64,000 nt of DNA from Sphingobacterium endophyticum (GTDB lineage: Bacteria; Bacteroidota; Bacteroidia; Sphingobacteriales; Sphingobacteriaceae), in the NCBI RefSeq assembly GCF_009733535.1, contig NZ_SMMI01000003.1, positions 558,001-622,000 on the forward strand, written 5' to 3'. The notes under the pieces are model-generated. The model saw only the letters and a program-made list of their open reading frames with translations. It was not told the origin of the DNA and did no database searches. The position numbers and the translations under genes are program-made. This document shows, one piece after another, positions 52,552 through 61,539 of the stretch (position 1 is its first letter; the number at the start of each line of letters is the position of its first letter).

Positions 52552-54381
52552 TTAGTAGGTTAGCATTACGATTTTTCCATCCATTGTACTTACGACAACT
52601 TTATCCTTTAGGATAAATGGAGGGTTAATCATACCATTGGAGATTTTATATTGCCAAGCGGTTTCACCACTTTTGAGATCAACAGCGGACAATAATCCTT
52701 TATCGCTAGGCACAAATATATATTTTGAATTGCTAAAAATAGCAGTCGGAGCTAATTCATATGGTAATTTAATTTTGGCTTTCCAACTGACATCCATGGA
52801 ATTTGCATCATTTGGAATGCCAATTAATTCGCCATCCATTGTTTTTGCCAAGACCAATTTCTTATCATAAGAAAGTCCCATAGACTCTCTGACACGATAT
52901 TCATCCTTCTTTTCTCTCCAGATAGTTTTGCCATCTTGAAGGTTAATGGAAGTCATAAAACGATCTGGTGCAACAATAAAAACGCGATCATTGACAACAA
53001 CAGGGTAACAAGCCGCAGCGGAGAACATCCTGTTGCTGTGTCCATTTGACCATTGCCACTCCAGATTACCGGTCTTTTGGTTTAAGGCATAGAAACCGTT
53101 TTTCCAACTTCCGAAAATTACTTTTCCGTCGGCCAGCGTAGGTAAGGTAGAGACATAGCCCTGAACCTGGTTAAAGGTCCAATTAATCTTACCTGATTTC
53201 ACATCTATACAGCGGAATATTCCATCAGATGAGCCAATATAAGCTCGTCCCTTTTCTATGGCAGGAGACCCTAAAACAGCCTTTTCAGTTTCAATTTTCC
53301 AGACAAGTTTCCCGGATTTTGCATTTAAACCGTATATGAAATGGTCAGAGGAACCGACCACAACAATTCCCTTGTGAACCGCAGGTGTAGAATAGACTTT
53401 TCCACCTGTTTTAAAGGTCCATTGTTTTTTTCCCGACTTTAGATCTAAGGCATATACTTCGCCTACCGTATTTGCGGTGTAAATCCATTTTCCATCGGAA
53501 CTGATGCCGGCTCCAATATCGCCATGATCTTCAAACTCCCAAACTACTTTTGCAGAACTTGTCTGGTTCAGCGAATAGTTAGGACGTTTTACCTGATCAC
53601 TAGATTGAGGATTGATTTTTTGCATGGCTAATTTCAGCCAGGGGTCTTCCGTTTTTAGCTGAGGTTTTCTTACCTGAAAAAACACCGAGTCCTTAGAAAA
53701 GGTAATGATATTATAACCTCCAACTTCATCTTTAGCACGGAGGTTGGATCTAGCCATAACACCTGGAACACCTTCCCAATTGTAGAGATGGTTTTGATGC
53801 CCATGCCCACATAAAGCCAATTGAATATTTCTGGTCTTAATACGATTGATATTTTCATACCAGTTATTTAGCGAAGAATCCAAAGGGTAATGGTTTATTG
53901 CAATCAAGGGCTTCTGTTGGTCAGGATGTGCTGAAAAAATAGAATCCATCCAGACTAGGTTTTCCCGAGGCACCTGTCCGGGACTCATACGCATATTAGG
54001 ACCGGAGGTTGTGCCGATGAATTGAAATCCTTTATGTTCAAAAAAGAAAGTTTCAGCTCCGAAAACTTTTCTAAAGCTGTTGGCACCACTTTCAGACCAG
54101 TTGCTATCATGATTTCCAGGAATCACGTACAATGGCAGGTGTAGACTATCTAAGATTTGTTTGGCAAGGGCTAGTTCTTCATCAGATCCAAATTCAGTCA
54201 CATCACCGGAAAGGATCACAAAGTCAATGCCTTGCTGCTGATTTAAGTCAAGAACAGTCCTGCGTAAATCATCAGCTCCGGTTGCACCACCTACGTGAGT
54301 ATCGGTAACTTGAGCGAATTTAAAAGTTTGAGAAAAAAGGTTTAATGGTAAAAGGAACAGCAGAAATAAAAGTCTTTTCAT
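52552..54381 (-). CDS. Exported metallophosphoesterase fused to a PQQ-type beta-propeller
   Basis: A 609-residue periplasmic protein. A signal peptide (MKRLLFLLFLLPLNLFSQ) is followed by a calcineurin-like phosphoesterase domain (to about residue 260) with AQVTDTHVGG, LSGDVTEFG, IPGNHDSNW, INHYPLD and CGHGHQNH, all five metal-binding motifs. Residues about 285-609 hold six to seven propeller repeats of the PQQ/BamB kind (GEVYALDLKSGKKQWTFKTGG, FIYGLNAKSGKLVW...). The ATG at 54381 is used: the frame's upstream start is a TTG inside a hairpin. It lies between susD and GH9; the substrate is unknown. Confidence 0.88.
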   Translation of the reverse strand: MKRLLFLLFLLPLNLFSQTFKFAQVTDTHVGGATGADDLRRTVLDLNQQQGIDFVILSGDVTEFGSDEELALAKQILDSLHLPLYVIPGNHDSNWSESGANSFRKVFGAETFFFEHKGFQFIGTTSGPNMRMSPGQVPRENLVWMDSIFSAHPDQQKPLIAINHYPLDSSLNNWYENINRIKTRNIQLALCGHGHQNHLYNWEGVPGVMARSNLRAKDEVGGYNIITFSKDSVFFQVRKPQLKTEDPWLKLAMQKINPQSSDQVKRPNYSLNQTSSAKVVWEFEDHGDIGAGISSDGKWIYTANTVGEVYALDLKSGKKQWTFKTGGKVYSTPAVHKGIVVVGSSDHFIYGLNAKSGKLVWKIETEKAVLGSPAIEKGRAYIGSSDGIFRCIDVKSGKINWTFNQVQGYVSTLPTLADGKVIFGSWKNGFYALNQKTGNLEWQWSNGHSNRMFSAAACYPVVVNDRVFIVAPDRFMTSINLQDGKTIWREKKDEYRVRESMGLSYDKKLVLAKTMDGELIGIPNDANSMDVSWKAKIKLPYELAPTAIFSNSKYIFVPSDKGLLSAVDLKSGETAWQYKISNGMINPPFILKDKVVVSTMDGKIVMLTY

Positions 54382-54394
54382 AACAAATGAATAT

Positions 54395-54424
54395 AGCAAA
54401 AGGTCAATTGCTTGACCTTTTGCT
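54395..54424. other. Stem-loop between susD and the phosphoesterase gene
   Basis: AGCAAAAGGTCAA-TTGC-TTGACCTTTTGCT: a perfect 13-bp stem with a 4-nt loop and no T-run. Probably an intercistronic structure that sets the susCD to downstream-enzyme mRNA ratio. Confidence 0.6.
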
Positions 54425-54436
54425 TAATTTTTAAGA

Positions 54437-56299
54437 TTAATTCCAACCCGGTGTTTGGGTTAAAGTATAGCCTCTATCAGCGTATTCTTGTAATAAAGCA
54501 ATGCTTAATGGCGCAAGATAGTTTCTTTCTTGAACAGCCAAGCGATTTGCGTAATTTCTAACTACGTAGAAACCTTCCATTTCGGCATCATTAGTACCAT
54601 CATAAGTTACAATTTTACCGTCGGCTTTCTGAACCTGAAGTCTACCTTTATAGGCCGCTAAGATTTTTCCTGGATTTTTTTTGTCTCCAAAATCTTTGAC
54701 ACCAATCACCCAAGAGCCTCTTTTGTAATTGTCTTTATCGAAATTCAAGTAGTTCAATTTTTTCCAACGGCGGATATCTTGAATCCTTGCATACTCAAAT
54801 ACAAATTCCATACGACGTTCACGACGGATTTCCCACATTAATTGAGAAACATCAGAATCTCTAGCCGGATCAACTGGTAAAGAAGACAACAAAAGCGGAG
54901 CTGTTTGTTTCACCCCTTTAGCATCTGCTTCAGCATCTAATGGTCTTAATCGGATTGCATTGATTGATTTGTCGATATCACCTTGTGAAACAGCGGGACC
55001 GCCATAGAATTCCGCCAAGATTTGTTTAGCCTCAACCCAGTTCAAAACCACTTCAGCCAAACGAGCAACTGGTGCATCGTTGGTATTGGTATTAGAACCC
55101 CATTTTGGAGGATAGGCTTGACCTGAATTCAGGTAAGTTAAAGCCTCTCTAGCAGCGAATTTATAGGCGTAAACCAAAGTTCCGATTGCAGGCGTATTCA
55201 CGGTGTCCATGAAAGTTGCTTCAAAACGAGGGTCACGAGTTTTAATTAATTCAGAAAGTCTGAAATTCTTTGCATTGGCAGTCGATGAACTTTGGAAAGT
55301 TTTACCGTCATTACAAATAAATGCTTCGATTAAGTTTAAGTTAGCAGAACGAGCTTGGTTTTCCGTACCGTTGCTATAAGACCCAACCGAGTGACGAATA
55401 GTTAATGCATCGTCATAAATTCTAGAGAAAATAACTTCTTTATTACTAGCTAGATTTTCAGAAGCGAATAGGCCTTTAAAATCGGATGAGAAGTTGTATT
55501 TACCAGAATCCATCACATATTGAGCGGCGTCACGAGCTAATTCCAAATACTTTTTAGCTCTAGTTTTGTCAATATTGTGATAGTGTTGCCAAGAACCTTC
55601 AAACAACATCATGTTTGAGATTAGGGCAGCTGCAGCATAACGATGAACATAACCTGCACCATCAGACTCACGCATATTTGCCAAAACATATTTGAAGTCA
55701 TCGTAGACTTTATCCATGACCTCCACACGTTTAGTACGAGGTTTGTATTGGGTATCAAAGTCATTAGGTTCTACTGGAGCATCAAAATAAGGTACATCTC
55801 CGAAATTGCTTACCAATCGGCTATATTCGAAACCACGGAAGAATCTACCCACAGCTGACCAATGTTTGTATTCATCTTCAGTCAATTTAGGTTTAGCAAA
55901 TTTTTCGATCCTATCGATCATGATATTTGCCTTTCTAACCCAGTAGAAATTCCAGTTCGGTCCCTGGAATTCATGGCTCAAAGTTGAAACTGCTGATGAG
56001 GAAGAACCACCGCCCCCTGTTGGAGGTGTACTAGTTAAAGCTAGCTGTTGGTTTTCAGATGTAAGGTCATCTGAGAAATTATATCCGATTACCGGTGCAT
56101 AAGCAGTTCCCCATGCTGAATTATATCCTACAAAATAATTCGGATAAAAATCATTTGCATACAGTCGCAAATCATTTTCGTTTCTCCAATAGGTAGCTTC
56201 AGAATCCACCATGGAGTTCAAATCCGGTCTGTCCAAGAATTTTTCACAGCTGGTGAAAAGAAGGGCAGATCCTAGAATTAGATATGTTAATTTTTTCAT
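54437..56299 (-). CDS. SusD/RagB-type surface lipoprotein of the amino-sugar locus
   Basis: A 620-residue lipoprotein (lipobox FTSC, Cys18). EKFLDRPDLNSMVDSEATYW and the C-terminal MWEIRRERRMEFVFEYARIQ / DIRRWKKLNYL block are family hallmarks. It should bind the glycan at the cell surface and close over the SusC barrel. Directly follows its susC partner (11 nt). Longer than the SusD at 2924-4369, from which it is clearly diverged. Confidence 0.92.
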   Translation of the reverse strand: MKKLTYLILGSALLFTSCEKFLDRPDLNSMVDSEATYWRNENDLRLYANDFYPNYFVGYNSAWGTAYAPVIGYNFSDDLTSENQQLALTSTPPTGGGGSSSSAVSTLSHEFQGPNWNFYWVRKANIMIDRIEKFAKPKLTEDEYKHWSAVGRFFRGFEYSRLVSNFGDVPYFDAPVEPNDFDTQYKPRTKRVEVMDKVYDDFKYVLANMRESDGAGYVHRYAAAALISNMMLFEGSWQHYHNIDKTRAKKYLELARDAAQYVMDSGKYNFSSDFKGLFASENLASNKEVIFSRIYDDALTIRHSVGSYSNGTENQARSANLNLIEAFICNDGKTFQSSSTANAKNFRLSELIKTRDPRFEATFMDTVNTPAIGTLVYAYKFAAREALTYLNSGQAYPPKWGSNTNTNDAPVARLAEVVLNWVEAKQILAEFYGGPAVSQGDIDKSINAIRLRPLDAEADAKGVKQTAPLLLSSLPVDPARDSDVSQLMWEIRRERRMEFVFEYARIQDIRRWKKLNYLNFDKDNYKRGSWVIGVKDFGDKKNPGKILAAYKGRLQVQKADGKIVTYDGTNDAEMEGFYVVRNYANRLAVQERNYLAPLSIALLQEYADRGYTLTQTPGWN

Positions 56300-56310
56300 T
56301 GTTCTTAGAA

Positions 56311-59300
56311 TTAGAAGTTCAACTGTAAACCAAATGAAGCAGATTTGAAAGTTGGAGTACCAACCCCTGTTCTACCGCCATTGTAGTTATCTTCATTAAA
56401 CATGGAGAAACCAGAAACTACCTCAGGATCGATTGGCAAGCCATTCAATTTATCCCATGTAAAGAAGTTTTCAAGTGCCACATAAACACGTACATTGCTT
56501 AATTTCGCACGGGAGATAAAGTCCTTCGGTAATACATAACCAAATGTAATGTTCTTGATTCTGGTATAAGAAAGATCTAATAGATATCTAGACTGAACTT
56601 GCATGTTATTTGCCGAATTACTTCCAGCATTGTTGAATGCTGCTGGATAGAATGCGCCAGTATTTTCAGGGGTCCAATAATTATCTACGATTGCAGCCGG
56701 CATTGCACCATCAGCAGTATTGAAACCTGCGATTGCTAAACCACCTTGACCCCAGATTGCTCTCTGTCCAGTTCCTTGGAAGAAAATCGAGAAATCAAAA
56801 CCTTTGTAATCCGCACCTAAACGTAAACCATAGTTATAACGAGGCGTTGAATTACCGATGATTTTCATATCCCCAGGGTTGTCGATAGTACCGTCACCAT
56901 TATCAATTTCACCATCACCATTTAAATCTTTGAATTTAACATCACCCGGACCGAAATCAAACGTACCTGTATTCTCTAAACGAGTTTGGTAAACAGGCTT
57001 ACCGTTTTGATCATTTAATTGGTAAGTAGATCCACCACCACTTGAGAAATATTTGGTCATATCCTCGGTTAGCGTAACTTTCTGTGGCTTACCGTCAGCT
57101 CCTAAAACGAAGTCATCCATTTGATACAACCTATCTGTTTCGTATCCCCAAATATCACCATAAGCACGGCCATCGTAATTTGAAGACATTAAACGAGATG
57201 CTGTATAGTCATAGAATCTGGAAACTGCATCGTCAAAGTTAGCACGGATGTTGAACCTTAAGCCGTTTTCAAAACGATAATTATAATCTACAGCAACTTC
57301 GTATCCTTTCGTTTGAAGTTCACCGAAGTTACCCTGTGGAGCACCACCTCCGATAGTCCAAGTTGTTCCTTCAAATGGAGCAAACATATTCTTGGTTGTA
57401 CGGATATAATAATCGAATACAAAACCTAAACTGCTGTTTAGGAAGCGCGCATCCACACCGAAATCTTTCGTTTCTAGTTCTTCCCAGGTAATATCTCTCA
57501 AGCTAAATCTTGGAGATCCAACAGCATAGAATTTATTGGAACCACCAACCCAAGTAGATTCATAAGCATCCATTGTAGGACTATATAGACCTGCAGGAAC
57601 AGCTTGGTTTCCAATGACACCGTATGATGCTCTGAATTTCAATTGAGAAAGAGCAGGTTTAGCCCATTCCATAAAGTTTTCTTCAGAAATTACCCATCCA
57701 GCAGATGCAGAAGTGAACCATCTCCATTTCAACTGATCGATAAATTTGGAAGAACCATCATAGCGTGCATTGGCTTCCAATAGATATTTATTCTTGTAAG
57801 AATAGTTTACACGACCGAAGAAACCAACCTGGCTTGTCCAGTAAGTACCACCACTACCTGTAACAATACCAGAAGCAAGATCGAATTGAGGATTATTTAA
57901 GTCTAGTAAGTTTGTTTTCTGAGTCCAGTTATATTTTCCATAATCAGAAACAATGTTTGTACCTAACATAAATTTGAAATCATGATCTTCTTGTAATTTC
58001 AAATTATAAGTCGTGAAAGCATTTAACGTATGTTTATACTCAAACGCTGATCTAGCATACACATGATCTGGGTTACCTCCTGGAGCTGTATATTGATAGG
58101 TATTTAAGTCATAAGCAGGAATTGCCCCAGCAGCCCCCGCAGCAACTACAGCACCTGTTCCGTCGACATACACTGGGTTTCCAGAAGCATCAAGACGAGC
58201 AATAGGCGCTATCCAGCTATCTGCAGCAGTAAAACGAGTACCTGGTCTAAACCAGTTATAGTCTTCATTCGTAAAATTGTAATCCACATCTAACTTCCAG
58301 TCCTTAGTCATATTAACTGTTGCACCAGCATTTAAATTGATGTAGTTACGTTTCATAGAAGCTTCGTTAGCATCTGAATATTCAGACCAAGGGCTACGGA
58401 TCTTGCTTCCATTTTCATCTAATCCCATTGGATACATTGAACTCCAACGATACATGTAATACCATGGATCGGCAGTTGTTGAGTTCGTTGCGTATGGATA
58501 TAATTTATTACGTTGCGCAAACATGGCACCAGCACGAAGAGTCAAATAATCATTGACATCTGTTGACAACCTAACAGCAGCATTTGCTCTTTTAAACTTA
58601 TCGGAGTCACCAGCTTTCAACATACCGCTTTGTGCAATATGGCCAAATGTTGCGGTATATCTTGTTTTACCGACTGTTCCGTTCAATGATGCATTGTTCG
58701 TAATGGTAGGTGCCCATTCCCTAACCATATATTCGTAAGGATCATAGGTTCTTAAGCCTAGTTTTCTTCCTGGATTTGTTGGATCAACAATCCAGTCACG
58801 ACCATAAATGGTAGGATCACCGTAGCCAATTGACGAGCCATAGGTTTCATCCCACTGCTTAGCCATTTCATAACTTTCAGGAGTCAAATAATAGAATGCT
58901 CCAGAAATATTTGAGCCCACTCTTTCCATCGCATCTTTGGTATACTTCAAAGCGTTGATTCTTCCCATTTCATATTTTTTGAAAGGGTTTTGGAAAGAGA
59001 AGTTATTAGAATAGGAAATATCAATTTTTTCGCCTTTGGCACCTGTCTTAGTTGTAATCAAGACCACCCCGAAAGCTGCCTTTGCACCATAAATAGATGA
59101 AGAAGCGGCATCTTTCAATACTGAAATGGATTCGATATCATCAGGGTTTACGTACTGGATGCTTGGGATTTCCACATTATCCAATAAGATTAGTGGATTA
59201 CCATTTCCTTGTACCGATGCTAAAGAACCGCGGATTTTGATTTGCGGATCAGAACCAACTTCACCACTAGGAATGGTTACAGTTAAACCTGGAGTAACCC

Positions 59301-59787
59301 CTTGAATACCACGACCAATATCAGCGATAGGACGACCTTCCAAGTTATCCTTAACACTAATAGATGCCACAGCACCTGTTAAGTTACCTTTTCTTTGAGT
59401 ACCATAACCCACAACTACGACCTCGTCAAGAAGGTCACTAGTTGATTGAAGGGTAACATTGACAGTATTACCTGCTACAGTTACATCTTTGGATTCGTAC
59501 CCTACGAAAGAGAATCTTAATGTTGATCCTACGGGTGCAGAAATGGAGAATTTACCACTGTCATCAGTTGCTGTGGTTACGGTTGTACCCACGACATTGA
59601 CAGTAGCTCCTGCAATAGGACCATCTGAGCCGCTAACCGTACCAGTTACGGTATTTTGCAGCACCGATGAAGCCTTAGTCCAGCTAGCATGGTTTCCAAG
59701 TGCAACAACACCTTTGTTTGCGTTAAAAGACGCATAAGTCGGCATTGTTAGACCCAGAGCGAGAGAAAAGAGTAGAAGTCTTCGCAT
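56311..59787 (-). CDS. SusC/RagA-type TonB-dependent transporter of the amino-sugar locus
   Basis: An 1158-residue outer-membrane importer. The ATG at 59787 (MRRLLLFSLALGLTMPTYA signal peptide) is preferred over a frame start 24 codons upstream that gives no signal peptide. A carboxypeptidase-regulatory-like domain (NTVTGTVSGSDGPIAGATVNV) is followed by DEVVVVGYGTQRKGNLTGAV, the plug (DDIESISVLKDAASSSIYG) and the barrel ending TFKSASFGLQLNF. Heads susC-susD-phosphoesterase-GH9-deacetylase-murQ-symporter. From the neighbours, the cargo is probably amino-sugar oligosaccharide or peptidoglycan fragments. Confidence 0.93.
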   Translation of the reverse strand: MRRLLLFSLALGLTMPTYASFNANKGVVALGNHASWTKASSVLQNTVTGTVSGSDGPIAGATVNVVGTTVTTATDDSGKFSISAPVGSTLRFSFVGYESKDVTVAGNTVNVTLQSTSDLLDEVVVVGYGTQRKGNLTGAVASISVKDNLEGRPIADIGRGIQGVTPGLTVTIPSGEVGSDPQIKIRGSLASVQGNGNPLILLDNVEIPSIQYVNPDDIESISVLKDAASSSIYGAKAAFGVVLITTKTGAKGEKIDISYSNNFSFQNPFKKYEMGRINALKYTKDAMERVGSNISGAFYYLTPESYEMAKQWDETYGSSIGYGDPTIYGRDWIVDPTNPGRKLGLRTYDPYEYMVREWAPTITNNASLNGTVGKTRYTATFGHIAQSGMLKAGDSDKFKRANAAVRLSTDVNDYLTLRAGAMFAQRNKLYPYATNSTTADPWYYMYRWSSMYPMGLDENGSKIRSPWSEYSDANEASMKRNYINLNAGATVNMTKDWKLDVDYNFTNEDYNWFRPGTRFTAADSWIAPIARLDASGNPVYVDGTGAVVAAGAAGAIPAYDLNTYQYTAPGGNPDHVYARSAFEYKHTLNAFTTYNLKLQEDHDFKFMLGTNIVSDYGKYNWTQKTNLLDLNNPQFDLASGIVTGSGGTYWTSQVGFFGRVNYSYKNKYLLEANARYDGSSKFIDQLKWRWFTSASAGWVISEENFMEWAKPALSQLKFRASYGVIGNQAVPAGLYSPTMDAYESTWVGGSNKFYAVGSPRFSLRDITWEELETKDFGVDARFLNSSLGFVFDYYIRTTKNMFAPFEGTTWTIGGGAPQGNFGELQTKGYEVAVDYNYRFENGLRFNIRANFDDAVSRFYDYTASRLMSSNYDGRAYGDIWGYETDRLYQMDDFVLGADGKPQKVTLTEDMTKYFSSGGGSTYQLNDQNGKPVYQTRLENTGTFDFGPGDVKFKDLNGDGEIDNGDGTIDNPGDMKIIGNSTPRYNYGLRLGADYKGFDFSIFFQGTGQRAIWGQGGLAIAGFNTADGAMPAAIVDNYWTPENTGAFYPAAFNNAGSNSANNMQVQSRYLLDLSYTRIKNITFGYVLPKDFISRAKLSNVRVYVALENFFTWDKLNGLPIDPEVVSGFSMFNEDNYNGGRTGVGTPTFKSASFGLQLNF

Positions 59788-59913
59788 TGCTTTAAGAGTT
59801 AATAATAATTTATAATTTTTGTTATCATAATTCGGTTTATTTCCATCTAACTGAAACAACCGATGCTTTAGTACATTGACCTTTCCAGAAACAAATTATC
59901 CTTTATGCGAATA

Positions 59914-59932
59914 GGCTCAATAAAATTGAGCC
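59914..59932. terminator. Weak hairpin after the NamZ-type gene
   Basis: GGCTCAA-TAAAA-TTGAGCC, 7 bp, 17 nt past the stop codon, without a clear U-run; a weak terminator or an attenuator before susC. Confidence 0.4.
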
Positions 59933-59948
59933 ATCACATGCTTGTTTT

Positions 59949-61181
59949 TCATTTGAAGTCTGGGTAGATCAAATATTTTGATCTCATCTTCTTATACTCG
60001 TCTAATTCAGGTTTCCAGCTTTCGCGAATTTCCTCTTCTGTTTTTCCAGCAATAATCTGCTTTCTAAGGTCATCCGTTCCGGCTAGTTTATCAAAGAATT
60101 CTGCACGGGCAAAAAACTTAGATTTGTCTGGCATTTTATTATAGAAGTCGAGAATATATTTTAAAGTGAATTTTTGTTTATCAGCGTCTAACCCACGAAG
60201 ATCCAGACCATAATTAACATTGCCTTTACCTTCCACATGTTTCGCCATTCCTGCCTTTTCAGTCGGTGTAAAGGTAAAATCACCGTATACCGGATTATTA
60301 TAACCTACTACTTGGAACGGCCAATCTGTTCCGCGACCAACAGAAATATCTGTTCCTTCGAATAAGCATAAAGAAGCATATAAGCGAACTGATAAATGAT
60401 TTGGAAGGCTTGGAGATGGGATAACCGGAAGATCGTACATGCTGGAGTGGGTATAGTTTTGAACAGGTACAACAGTCAATTTACATTGCTTACCCTGCTC
60501 TAACCATTTTTCTCCATTGATCATCTTAGCCAACTCTCCAACAGTTAGACCATGAACCATAGCGATTTTATGGTAAGACACATTGGATTTATATTTATCG
60601 TCTTTACGAACAGGTCCATCGACTTGGTCGCCACAAGGATTTGGGCGATCCAAAACTATCAATTCTTTGTTGTGCTTGGCACATAATTCCATGACCCGGT
60701 GAAGAGATGTGATATAGGTATAAAAACGAGCACCAACATCCTGCAAATCAAAAATCATGACATCAATGGATTGGATAATTGAATCCTGCTTTTCATTTCC
60801 ACCATATAAGGTGAATAGCGGTAAACCGGTTTTTGCATCCACATCGTTAGAAACTTTCTCACCTCTTTCGATATCACCACGGAATCCATGTTCAGGAGCG
60901 AAACCAAATTTAAGGTCTACCTTCTCTTTCAAGAGTACATCAACAAGATGTTCATTCTGAGGGCCAACTACAGATGTCTGATTTCCCATCAACCCAACTT
61001 TCTTACCTTTCAAAAGAGGCAGATAAGCAGATAATTGGTCGGCAGCAGGTAGAATTGTCCCTTGATTCACAGCAACTGAAGATTGCTCATCGTTTTTAAC
61101 AACGATTTTGTTTTTAGTTGAACCACAGCTACTAGTTAACAGAAGCCCAATTACAGAAGCGTATAAGAATATGTTTCCCAT
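59949..61181 (-). CDS. DUF1343 lipoprotein, NamZ-type exo-beta-N-acetylmuramidase
   Basis: A 410-residue exported lipoprotein (lipobox TSSC, Cys19). It is a full DUF1343 protein: KVGLMGNQTSVVG, KFGFAPEHGFRGDIERGEK (the Glu of PEHGFRG is the proposed catalytic position), IDVMIFDLQDVGARFYTYI, VLDRPNPCGDQVDGP and SVGRGTDWPFQVVG. Bacillus subtilis and Tannerella NamZ (GH171) release MurNAc from the non-reducing end of peptidoglycan glycans. Here it would feed MurNAc to SusC and MurQ. Lies just upstream of susC in the same direction, with its own promoter-like region. Confidence 0.9.
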   Translation of the reverse strand: MGNIFLYASVIGLLLTSSCGSTKNKIVVKNDEQSSVAVNQGTILPAADQLSAYLPLLKGKKVGLMGNQTSVVGPQNEHLVDVLLKEKVDLKFGFAPEHGFRGDIERGEKVSNDVDAKTGLPLFTLYGGNEKQDSIIQSIDVMIFDLQDVGARFYTYITSLHRVMELCAKHNKELIVLDRPNPCGDQVDGPVRKDDKYKSNVSYHKIAMVHGLTVGELAKMINGEKWLEQGKQCKLTVVPVQNYTHSSMYDLPVIPSPSLPNHLSVRLYASLCLFEGTDISVGRGTDWPFQVVGYNNPVYGDFTFTPTEKAGMAKHVEGKGNVNYGLDLRGLDADKQKFTLKYILDFYNKMPDKSKFFARAEFFDKLAGTDDLRKQIIAGKTEEEIRESWKPELDEYKKMRSKYLIYPDFK

Positions 61182-61224
61182 TAATTTATGATTTGGTACA
61201 TCGAGTTTAGCAAAAAAACCACGC

Positions 61225-61257
61225 TAAAATTAACACAAATACCGCATAATAAAGCAA
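61225..61257 (-). promoter_or_regulatory. Possible promoter of the NamZ-type gene
   Basis: Minus strand TTG (61255-61257), a 22-nt spacer and TAATTTTA (61225-61232, one mismatch to TAnnTTTG), 43 nt upstream of the ATG. Confidence 0.35.
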
Positions 61258-61392
61258 GGTAATGACGGAATAATGACATATTTAGCAAAACCAGGTATTA
61301 AACACGCATAAATCGGAATGAAGGTTCGAATAAAAATGCAGAAGGTTTAGCCCATAATCGTTGAATTTTAGCAGATTAAAGCATTTAGCCGC

Positions 61393-61404
61393 GCAACCGA
61401 TTGC
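61393..61404. promoter_or_regulatory. LacI-type operator-like site upstream of the NamZ-type gene
   Basis: GCAACCGATTGC differs by one base from the perfect palindrome GCAATCGATTGC before the sugar transporter (24680). It lies in the 358-nt gap 61182-61539, which holds no gene. The 8-mer CAACCGAT recurs at 59857-59864 upstream of susC. Shared control by a LacI-family repressor is a hypothesis. Confidence 0.4.
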
Positions 61405-61474
61405 ACTCTAAAGTGTAAATCATACACACATCGGTAACATTTACGTGACATTCAAATGATTTAGGGACATTGTA

Positions 61475-61519
61475 AAACAAAACAGCAGATAGGTGTCATT
61501 CCTATCTGCTGTTTTGTTT
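61475..61519 (-). terminator. Terminator of the GHL10 gene
   Basis: A 19-bp perfect stem (AAACAAAACAGCAGATAGG and its complement) with a 7-nt loop, 20 nt after the stop codon and followed by U-rich sequence on the minus strand. Confidence 0.92.
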
Positions 61520-61539
61520 AAGATATTAATCCTTATTGA

